Below, in pieces: positions 57,229 through 64,000 of a stretch of DNA of 64,000 bases. Below the pieces are notes generated by a model, which saw nothing but the letters and a program-made list of their open reading frames with translations, was not told the origin of the DNA and searched no databases. Position 1 is the first letter of the stretch; each line of letters starts with the position of its first letter. Position numbers and translations under genes: made by a program. The DNA is from Bacteroidales bacterium (GTDB taxonomy: Bacteria > Bacteroidota > Bacteroidia > Bacteroidales > UBA932): NCBI GenBank assembly GCA_017557535.1, contig JAFYYM010000097.1, positions 1-64,000 on the forward strand. Reading direction: 5' to 3'.

Positions 57229-57236
57229 CAAAGTTA
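57229..57236 (-). promoter_or_regulatory. candidate -7 promoter element (TAACTTTG) of acylation operon
   Basis: On the minus strand TAACTTTG fits TAnnTTTG, 19 bases before the ATG at 57209. Confidence 0.55.
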
Positions 57237-57245
57237 CAAATTTAT

Positions 57246-57253
57246 TATCTTTG
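57246..57253 (+). promoter_or_regulatory. candidate -7 promoter element (TATCTTTG)
   Basis: TATCTTTG fits TAnnTTTG, 22 bases before the ATG at 57276; divergent from the acylation operon promoter. Confidence 0.55.
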
Positions 57254-57275
57254 TCATATTGACAACCATGTTATT

Positions 57276-59795
57276 ATGAGAAAATACATCCTGCTCATCA
57301 TTTCACTAGCGATCTTTTCCTCATGCGAGGTACGTCACTTGATCAGCAACCCTGAATATCGCCACCAGATGGAAAAAGACCTCCAAGCCAGATTGGATGG
57401 AGAAGGTAATCTCAAGGCGTTTTACGAAGTGGACGACCTGATCATCACGACAGAAGAGAGAGAGGCTCTGCAGTTCTTTTACGCCTACATGCCTCTCGCG
57501 GACTTTACAGATTACTCGACAGACTATTACCTGTCAAACATAAAGTCCTCTCTCGACACACGTGATGAGATGGGATGGAATGTTCCTGAGCGGGAATTCA
57601 GGCACTTTGTCCTGCCGATAAGGGTGAACAACGAGGATCTGGACTCTTCGAGGGTGGTGTTCGCGAGGGAGATTAAGCCCAGGATAAAAGGCATGCCGAT
57701 GAAAGACGCCATCCTCGAAGTCAATCACTGGTGCCATGAGAAACTGACCTACAAACCTTCCGACGCCAGGACCCTGTCCCCTCTCTCCAGCGCCAGGAGC
57801 TCATTGGCCCGCTGCGGGGAGGAATCCACTTTCACGGTCGCCGCCCTGCGTTCTGTCGGAATTCCGGCTAGGCAGGTATACACGCCCCGCTGGGCCCACT
57901 CAGACGACAACCACGCATGGGTGGAGGCATGGGCTGACGGTACTTGGTATTTCCTAGGGGCCTGCGAGCCTGAGGCCGTGCTCAATCTCGGATGGTTCAA
58001 CACACCTGCGAGCAGGGGCCTCCTGATGCACACAAGGGTGTTCGGACGTTATGATGGTCCTGAGGAGAAAGTGATGGAAGGATCCAATTTCACAGAGATA
58101 AACCTGATCGACAACTACGCAAAGACCGCCAGGGTGGACTTTGTGGTCAAATACGAGGACGGTGCCCCTGTCGACAGCGCCCTCGTGGACTTCGAAATAT
58201 ATAACTACGCCGAGTTCTATCCCGCTCTGGCGAAATACACCGACAAGGATGGCAAGACCTTCCTCACTGCGGGAATGGGAGACATGCTCGCATGGGCATC
58301 TAAAGACGGGTTCTATGGACACTCAAAGGTTTCCTTCGGGAAGGACTCCCTTGTCACTATAGTTATAAAGAGCGGCCACCCGGACGAGTCCGAGAGCATG
58401 ATGATCGTCCCTCCCGCAGGAGGAGCGAATATTCCGGAAGTCACGGAGGAGCAAAGGAATGCCAATAACTTACGAACCGCCCAAGAAGACCTCATACGAA
58501 AGAATTACATGGCCACATTCGCCAAGGATGACGGGACTCCCAAAGGCGGATTCCTTGCCAAGGCGGCAGGCAACCACGAGGTGATCGAGGGCTTCTTGGC
58601 GGCACATCCCGATCAGAGGGCGCTTGACCTACTCGGCTCGCTTTCCGACAAGGACATGGTCGATGTAACACGGGAGATATTGGAGGACAGTTATCAGGAC
58701 ACGGAGGCCATTCTCTGCCCTAGGGTCGCCAATGAGTTCCTCACCCCGTATAAAGGATTCTTCAAGGGCGCCTTATCCGAGAGCGAGAGAGCCTCTCTAT
58801 CCGACCCGGCCAACCTCATCAAATGGGTAAAGGACAACATCACATTAGTCAACGACACCAAATCCTGGAGAATAACTATGTCTCCTATCGGCGTGTTCAA
58901 GTCGAGACTGGCCGACCCTAACTCCCGGGAAATATTCTTCGTCTCCCTCGCCAGGACCTTAGGCATCGACGCCAGGAAAGATCCCGTTACAGGAAAAGTG
59001 CAGTATAACTCAGACGGATGGATCGATGTAGATTTCGAAGCCGCCAAGGAAAGCGTAACCCCGAAAGGAACCCTGGTCCTCAAGTACATCCCCACGCCCA
59101 AACTTGCCAACCCCGGTTATTACAGCAACTTCACTATCAGCAAGATTCAGGACGGCCGCACCAATCTGCTGGCATTCGATGAGGGCCAGGTGGACATGGG
59201 CGGAGGAGTCAGCTGGGAGAATGTGTTCAGGAAAGGCGCTGAGATAGACACCGGAGAATACATTCTGGTGAGCGGCAACCGCCTTTCGGACGGCAGTGTT
59301 CCCGTGACTCTCAAGAAGTTCTCGGTAAAGGAAGGCGAGACGACAACGATCGATCTCGTTATTGAGATCCCCGACAATAAGCTCAGCGTGATCGGAGAGT
59401 TTGACTCCGAGACAAGGTATTGGAAAACAGCTGGTTCCGAACCCGTCTCTGTACTCTCGACCACAGGCCGGGGAGTATTCGTCATAGGCTTCCTGACTCC
59501 TCGCCATGAGCCGTCAGTCCATGCCGTCAACGACCTTATCTCCGCCAAAGACGGTCTAGAGAAATGGGGCAGGCCAATCTTGCTGCTGACTTCAGAAGAC
59601 GGACTTGAATGGGTAAAGGACTATTCCGGTAAGCTACCTTCAAATGTCAGTTACGGAATAGCACCGAAAGAAATGCTGGAAGGCTCAATGCCCAGAGTCA
59701 TGATAGCCGACACATTCAACCGGGTGTTCTTCCAGACCGAGGGATATACAATCGGTCTTGGTGACCAGCTACTGGGAGCCGTCGCCAAATTGTGA
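57276..59795 (+). CDS. transglutaminase-like lipoprotein
   Basis: An 839-residue lipoprotein (lipobox LAIFSSC, Cys17). The transglutaminase core has Cys180 in SSLARCGEEST and His213 in DNHAWVEAW; at the usual third triad position the sequence is GACEPE, giving Glu231 rather than Asp, a form I believe is common in this phylum's proteins. A prealbumin/carboxypeptidase-like segment (about 290-370) and long beta-rich C-terminal domains follow. I chose 57276 because it starts the lipoprotein signal and follows the -7 element; the frame is open further upstream through the divergent gene but this is not coding. A peptidase or cross-linking role at the cell surface is possible. Confidence 0.88.
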   Translation: MRKYILLIISLAIFSSCEVRHLISNPEYRHQMEKDLQARLDGEGNLKAFYEVDDLIITTEEREALQFFYAYMPLADFTDYSTDYYLSNIKSSLDTRDEMGWNVPEREFRHFVLPIRVNNEDLDSSRVVFAREIKPRIKGMPMKDAILEVNHWCHEKLTYKPSDARTLSPLSSARSSLARCGEESTFTVAALRSVGIPARQVYTPRWAHSDDNHAWVEAWADGTWYFLGACEPEAVLNLGWFNTPASRGLLMHTRVFGRYDGPEEKVMEGSNFTEINLIDNYAKTARVDFVVKYEDGAPVDSALVDFEIYNYAEFYPALAKYTDKDGKTFLTAGMGDMLAWASKDGFYGHSKVSFGKDSLVTIVIKSGHPDESESMMIVPPAGGANIPEVTEEQRNANNLRTAQEDLIRKNYMATFAKDDGTPKGGFLAKAAGNHEVIEGFLAAHPDQRALDLLGSLSDKDMVDVTREILEDSYQDTEAILCPRVANEFLTPYKGFFKGALSESERASLSDPANLIKWVKDNITLVNDTKSWRITMSPIGVFKSRLADPNSREIFFVSLARTLGIDARKDPVTGKVQYNSDGWIDVDFEAAKESVTPKGTLVLKYIPTPKLANPGYYSNFTISKIQDGRTNLLAFDEGQVDMGGGVSWENVFRKGAEIDTGEYILVSGNRLSDGSVPVTLKKFSVKEGETTTIDLVIEIPDNKLSVIGEFDSETRYWKTAGSEPVSVLSTTGRGVFVIGFLTPRHEPSVHAVNDLISAKDGLEKWGRPILLLTSEDGLEWVKDYSGKLPSNVSYGIAPKEMLEGSMPRVMIADTFNRVFFQTEGYTIGLGDQLLGAVAKL

Positions 59796-59993
59796 TTTTT
59801 ACCGGAGACAAACCGGCGTTAACGCATGGGTGTAGTATCTGATATTTTATCAAATCGATTAAATAAATTATCTTTTAGATGAAAATATTACGAAAGCCGC
59901 ATATAAAATCGAGAAAAAAACTTAACTTAGAGCGTTTTAATAACACTATTGAGCTGAATAATCAGTTTTATACAAACCATTCACCATTGTTTT

Positions 59994-62900
59994 ATGCTTA
60001 AATCAACACTCAAAGCTGGACTGTTGCTAGCCATGGCAGCGATAGTCTCAGGAGGGTGGTTGTTCCAGGCGCAGGCCTCTGAAGCCGATTCCCAAGTGCT
60101 GGCTCAACAGAACCAGACTTGCTCGGGAGTCGTCGTTGACGAGGCGGGTATTCCTGTCATCGGAGCAGCTGTCCTTATCAAAGGAACACTAAAGGGAACA
60201 TCCACTGATGTCAATGGACATTTCTCGCTCCCGCAGGCCAAGACTGGGGACATCCTTGAAGTTTCCTCTGTCGGCTACCTCCCTACTGAGGTGGTCTGGA
60301 ACGGAAGTCCACTCAACGTAATCCTTAAGGAAGACAAGCTTTCCATTGAGGAGTCTGTGGTTGTAGGTTACGGTGTCCAGAAGAAGGTGAACGTGACCGG
60401 TGCTGTCAGTATGGTGGATTCCGACGTTTTCGAATCCCGTCCTGTGCAGACCGTATCCCAGGCCCTCCAGGGCCAGATTCCGGGCCTTAACTTCAACGTC
60501 ACGACCGGTGGTGGTGAGCTCAACCAGAACATGACCTTCAACGTCCGTGGTACAGGTACCATCGGTTCCGGTTCCACAGCAGCTCCGCTTGTGCTCATCG
60601 ACGGAATCGAGGGTGACATGAACACCATCAACCCGAACGACATCGAGACGATCTCCGTCCTCAAGGATGCCGCCTCATCCTCCATCTACGGAGCAAGGGC
60701 CGCCTTCGGTGTGATCCTGATCACCACCAAGAGCGGAAAGGCCGGCAAGACCCATGTGTCCTACACCGGCAACCTTCTGTTCAACAGCACCCTCCATCTC
60801 CCGGAGATGATGCGTTCCGACCAGTTCGTTCAGTATTGGAACAGGGCGAGGATTAACGACGGTACCGCCGCCTACTTCACACCTGAGGTCATCCAAAATG
60901 TTAATGATTACCTTGCCGGCAAGATCACCTATGGTACTACTGAACAGTCCAACGGACGCTGGGGAACTTACGCCGTCGGTAACGCCAACACCGACTGGTT
61001 CAAGGTACACTACGCTGACAACGTTCCCTCCCACAACCATAACGTGAGCGTGAGCGGAGGAAACGACAGGGTCAATTACCGTGTCAGCGGCTCGTTCATG
61101 AACCAGAACGGTCTCTTGCGTATGGGTAAGGACCAGATGAACCGCTACACCGTCGACTCGAAGATCAGCGCCAAACTCACCGACTGGGCAAGGCTGGATT
61201 ACACCAACAAGTTCGTCCGGGAGGACTACGAGCGTCCGAGCTACCTTACCTACCAGGGCCGTCTTTTCATGCACAACATCGCGCGCCGCTGGCCGAATAT
61301 CCCGGTCTATGACCCCAACGGCCACCTCATGCCGAGCATGGAAACCATCGCAATTAAAGAAGGAGGAAAGCAGACTACCCAGAAGAACTACTACACCAAC
61401 CAGCTGGCCCTCGTTTTCGAGCCTATCAAGAACTGGCACATCAACCTCGAAGGAAACATGAGGACCTACACCAACCGAGACCATCAGGTGATCGTCCCCA
61501 TCCAGGCCTACGATGCCAAGAATGAGCCTTACTATATCGAATGGGACGCCGGCGTCGGCTCGATTCCGGCCGGAGTGAGCAGGATATATGAATACCGCTA
61601 CACCCAGGATTACTTCACGACCAACCTCTATTCCGATTACAGCTGGACCCTCGGCGGACTCCATAATTTCCATGTCCTTGGCGGTTTCAACGCCGAGCTG
61701 ACCAAGTACGACGAGATGAGCGGACGCGGAGACACCCTCGTGGACTTCTCCGTTCCTTACCTAAGCCAGACTACGGCCAACCCCATCGTCAAAGGTGGAC
61801 GCGAGCACAACTCGGTGGCCGGTTTCTTCGGAAGGTTCAACTACAACTACGCCGACAAGTACATGCTCGAGTTGAACGGCCGCTACGACGGATCCTCCCG
61901 ATTCATCGAGGACAAGAGATGGGCTTTCTTCCCTTCTGTCTCCGTAGGTTGGAACATCGCGAAGGAGCCCTTCTTCGGATCGCTCGCCGATGACATCAGC
62001 ACCCTGAAGCTCCGCGCTTCCTACGGACGTCTCGGAAATACCAACACCAACAGCTGGTATCCGTTCTATCAGACTATGCCGGTTTCCACGGCCGCTGGTT
62101 TGTGGCTTATCGACAACGCCAAACCTAATGTGGCTTCAATGCCGGGAATCCTTTCCACCATCATGACGTGGGAAACCATCGAGACCTGGGATGCCGGTAT
62201 CGACGTCACCGCATGGAACGGAAGGTTCAACCTCACATTCGACTACTTCCTGCGCAACACCCTCAACATGGTCGGTCCCGCCCCCGAACTTCCCGCGGCC
62301 CTTGGAGCCAGCGTTCCTAAGGTCAACAACGCGGATATGAAGTCCCACGGTTGGGAACTCGAGGTTTCCTGGCGCGACCAGATCGGCAAGGACTTCTCCT
62401 ACGGGATCCGCGCCGTCGTCTCTGACGCTATCCAGGAAATCACCCGCTATCCCAACAAGACCAATTCCCTCTCGACCTATTATGTGGGACGCAAGATCGG
62501 TGAGATCTGGGGTTACCAGGCCGACAATCTCGCCCAGTCACAGGCTGAGATGGACGCCTGGCTGCAGAGCAACCGTCCTTCCTGGGGATCAGGCTGGAGC
62601 GCCGGTGACTTGATGTACAAGGATATCAATGGGGACGGAAAGGTCACCCAGGGTTCCAACACCCTCGACGACCACGGCGACAAGTCCATCATCGGAAACA
62701 GCACTCCGAGATACAACTTCGGTATAACCCTCGATGCGGCTTGGAAGGGCATAGACCTCAGGGCTTACTTCCAAGGTGTCGGCAAGCGCGACTACTGGTG
62801 CTCCGGTCCGTACATGTTCGGAACGAGTGGCGGTATGTGGCAATCCGCCGCCTTCGTTGAGCACTGGGATTTCTGGCGTCCGGAAGGGGATGAACTCGGA

Positions 62901-63215
62901 GCCAACACCGATGCATACTATCCGAGGCCCACGTTCAACGGCAACTCAAAGAACCAGGAGGTTTCCACAAGGTATCTCCAGAACGCAGCCTATATACGTC
63001 TGAAGAACATCCAGCTCGGTTACACCCTTCCAAGGAAATGGACCGATTCAGTCGGAATATCCTCTGTCCGTATTTACACATCCGCTGAGAACCTCTTCAC
63101 CCTGACCAAGATGACGAAGATCTTCGATCCTGAGACAATCGGTGGAGACTGGGGAGACGGAAAGGTCTATCCTCTCATGAAGACCTATTCTTTCGGAATC
63201 AATATCAACTTCTAA
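59994..63215 (+). CDS. SusC/RagA-family TonB-dependent outer-membrane transporter
   Basis: A 1073-residue protein with signal peptide, a carboxypeptidase-like beta domain (about 40-115, CSGVVVDEAGIPVIGAAVLIKGT), the TonB-box-like ESVVVGYGVQKKVNVTGAVS, a plug domain (APLVLIDGIEGDMNTINPNDIETISVLKDAASSSIYGARA) and a 22-strand barrel ending NINF. It imports oligosaccharides or peptides with the SusD lipoprotein encoded next. No carbohydrate enzyme is visible downstream in this window, so the substrate is open. The 198 bases ahead are AT-rich with no clear TAnnTTTG element. Confidence 0.96.
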   Translation: MLKSTLKAGLLLAMAAIVSGGWLFQAQASEADSQVLAQQNQTCSGVVVDEAGIPVIGAAVLIKGTLKGTSTDVNGHFSLPQAKTGDILEVSSVGYLPTEVVWNGSPLNVILKEDKLSIEESVVVGYGVQKKVNVTGAVSMVDSDVFESRPVQTVSQALQGQIPGLNFNVTTGGGELNQNMTFNVRGTGTIGSGSTAAPLVLIDGIEGDMNTINPNDIETISVLKDAASSSIYGARAAFGVILITTKSGKAGKTHVSYTGNLLFNSTLHLPEMMRSDQFVQYWNRARINDGTAAYFTPEVIQNVNDYLAGKITYGTTEQSNGRWGTYAVGNANTDWFKVHYADNVPSHNHNVSVSGGNDRVNYRVSGSFMNQNGLLRMGKDQMNRYTVDSKISAKLTDWARLDYTNKFVREDYERPSYLTYQGRLFMHNIARRWPNIPVYDPNGHLMPSMETIAIKEGGKQTTQKNYYTNQLALVFEPIKNWHINLEGNMRTYTNRDHQVIVPIQAYDAKNEPYYIEWDAGVGSIPAGVSRIYEYRYTQDYFTTNLYSDYSWTLGGLHNFHVLGGFNAELTKYDEMSGRGDTLVDFSVPYLSQTTANPIVKGGREHNSVAGFFGRFNYNYADKYMLELNGRYDGSSRFIEDKRWAFFPSVSVGWNIAKEPFFGSLADDISTLKLRASYGRLGNTNTNSWYPFYQTMPVSTAAGLWLIDNAKPNVASMPGILSTIMTWETIETWDAGIDVTAWNGRFNLTFDYFLRNTLNMVGPAPELPAALGASVPKVNNADMKSHGWELEVSWRDQIGKDFSYGIRAVVSDAIQEITRYPNKTNSLSTYYVGRKIGEIWGYQADNLAQSQAEMDAWLQSNRPSWGSGWSAGDLMYKDINGDGKVTQGSNTLDDHGDKSIIGNSTPRYNFGITLDAAWKGIDLRAYFQGVGKRDYWCSGPYMFGTSGGMWQSAAFVEHWDFWRPEGDELGANTDAYYPRPTFNGNSKNQEVSTRYLQNAAYIRLKNIQLGYTLPRKWTDSVGISSVRIYTSAENLFTLTKMTKIFDPETIGGDWGDGKVYPLMKTYSFGININF

Positions 63216-63227
63216 TCCGCGAAAGAC

Positions 63228-64000
63228 ATGAAAAAGATATTTATACTTATAGTATCCGCCGCGACCCTTCTTCTCTCAGCAGGTTGTAATGACTTCCTCG
63301 ACAGGCAGCCTATCACCAACATCACGCCTGAGAAGTACTTCAAGTCAGCCGATGAGCTGGCGGCTTACACCGTAAACTATTATGAGACATTCTTGACCAC
63401 ATACCGAGGCAACTGGAATGTCGGTCCCATCTGGGAAGACGCTTATACTGACAACCTTGTAAGGGGCGGTTCAGACAACGGCACCACCCTTCAGTATTTC
63501 TCTCCCAGCAACGGTCGTTTCCTTGTTCCTGCCGGCCAGAACACATCCACCGCATTCTCCAGGATAAGGATCTGCAACTATTTCTTCGAGCAGGTTCTTC
63601 CCAAGGTGGAGGCGGGTACTCTTTCCGGCAGCGACGTCAATCATTATATCGGCGAGATGTATGTGATGAGGGCTTTGGCCTATTTCTATGCCCTTCGCAA
63701 CTTCGGAGATTTCCCGATCATCGAGACTGTTCTTCCTGACGACAATGATGTCCTGGTCGAGGCCAGCAAACGCGCTCCCCGCAACGAAGTCGCCCGTTTC
63801 ATAATCGCCGACCTTGACAAGGCTATCAGCCTTCTCAGCAATGGCAACAAGCATAGGATCAACAAGGATGTCGCCCTTCTGCTCAAGTCCCGCATCGCTT
63901 TGTTTGAGGGAACCTTCGAGAAATACCATAAGGGCTCGGGACGTGTCCCGGGTGACTCCAACTGGCCAGGCGCCTCCAGGAATTCTGGTAAGTCATTCGA
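63228..64000 (+). CDS. SusD/RagB-family lipoprotein (C-terminus cut by window edge)
   Basis: 257 codons are visible from the ATG at 63228. The lipobox is SAGC, followed by the family opening NDFLDRQPITNITPEKYFKSADEL, then an ExMYVMRALAYFYALRNFGDFPII segment and the start of the TPR scaffold (RFIIADLDKAISLLSN, DVALLLKSRIALFEGTFEKYH). It pairs with SusC, starting 12 bases after its stop codon, and captures the substrate at the surface. Confidence 0.96.
   Translation, partial: MKKIFILIVSAATLLLSAGCNDFLDRQPITNITPEKYFKSADELAAYTVNYYETFLTTYRGNWNVGPIWEDAYTDNLVRGGSDNGTTLQYFSPSNGRFLVPAGQNTSTAFSRIRICNYFFEQVLPKVEAGTLSGSDVNHYIGEMYVMRALAYFYALRNFGDFPIIETVLPDDNDVLVEASKRAPRNEVARFIIADLDKAISLLSNGNKHRINKDVALLLKSRIALFEGTFEKYHKGSGRVPGDSNWPGASRNSGKSF

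Noticed and set aside
56781-57275. In-frame extension of the transglutaminase lipoprotein upstream to 56781.
   Set aside because: It lies over the divergent SGNH gene and its promoter; the lipoprotein signal begins at 57276 after a -7 element.
59796-59993. Possible regulatory RNA or anti-sigma-controlled promoter in front of susC.
   Set aside because: The stretch is AT-rich but I find no convincing promoter pair, hairpin or conserved RNA shape, and no sigma/anti-sigma genes adjoin it.
60675-61673. Long open frame on the minus strand within the SusC gene (about 332 codons).
   Set aside because: Composition is a valine/glycine-rich reading of the complement of a clearly coding strand; the SusC frame explains the sequence fully.

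Overview
The window reads as chromosomal DNA of a Bacteroidota member, most likely order Bacteroidales. The evidence is a SusC/SusD pair at the right edge, a fused SecDF, PD40/SPOR and transglutaminase lipoproteins, TPR-LuxR regulators, and many TAnnTTTG-type -7 promoter elements just upstream of genes. A more exact placement (for example an uncultured gut lineage) would be a guess. Gene density is high. I see no rRNA, tRNA, CRISPR array, intact transposon or prophage, and no gene-free stretch reaches 300 bases (the longest is about 200 bases, before susC).

Region 1 (1-16.0 kb): a minus-strand efflux/ABC operon encodes a TolC-like channel, an HlyD/MacA-like adaptor, and an ABC ATPase lying between two full-length FtsX/MacB-type permeases. 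A third permease, cut by the window edge, lies beyond a decayed ORF6N gene. A sigma-54-like promoter and a paired TGTAAA/TTTACA dyad sit upstream of the operon, and a NtrC-type response regulator and a histidine kinase lie close by, so I infer that this pair controls the operon. GC-rich REP-like palindromes lie inside the tolC-like and regulator genes, in frame and in linkers. Between them is a protein joining a C69-type peptidase domain (Ser where Cys is expected) to a sialidase-like domain.

Region 2 (16.0-24.0 kb): an eight-gene minus-strand operon with gaps of 25 bp or less. In order of transcription it encodes a DUF47/PhoU-like protein, a membrane protein whose N-terminal part resembles a degenerate PiT phosphate transporter fused to a LuxR DNA-binding domain, an OprP-like porin, a lamin-tail lipoprotein, a divergent CYTH protein, a canonical CYTH triphosphatase, a SLC13/DASS transporter and an MgtC-like protein. 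Together they look like an uncharacterised phosphate/polyphosphate sensing and uptake system, the best candidate in the window for something new.

Region 3 (24.1-34.1 kb): a lipoprotein, a TPR-LuxR regulator, a deoxyribosyltransferase-like protein, then a mannose module (GH92 alpha-mannosidase, class I phosphomannose isomerase, ROK sugar kinase) and a convergent putative glycoside hydrolase.

Region 4 (34.1-49.4 kb): a heavy-metal RND efflux operon led by a small His-rich membrane protein, then housekeeping genes (eno, aspA, secDF), a parallel beta-helix protein and a PD40/SPOR envelope protein.

Region 5 (49.3-64 kb): a metallophosphoesterase/TlpA-like operon, an MBOAT acyltransferase with two SGNH hydrolases (probable glycan O-acylation), a transglutaminase-like lipoprotein, and a SusC/SusD uptake pair cut by the right edge.
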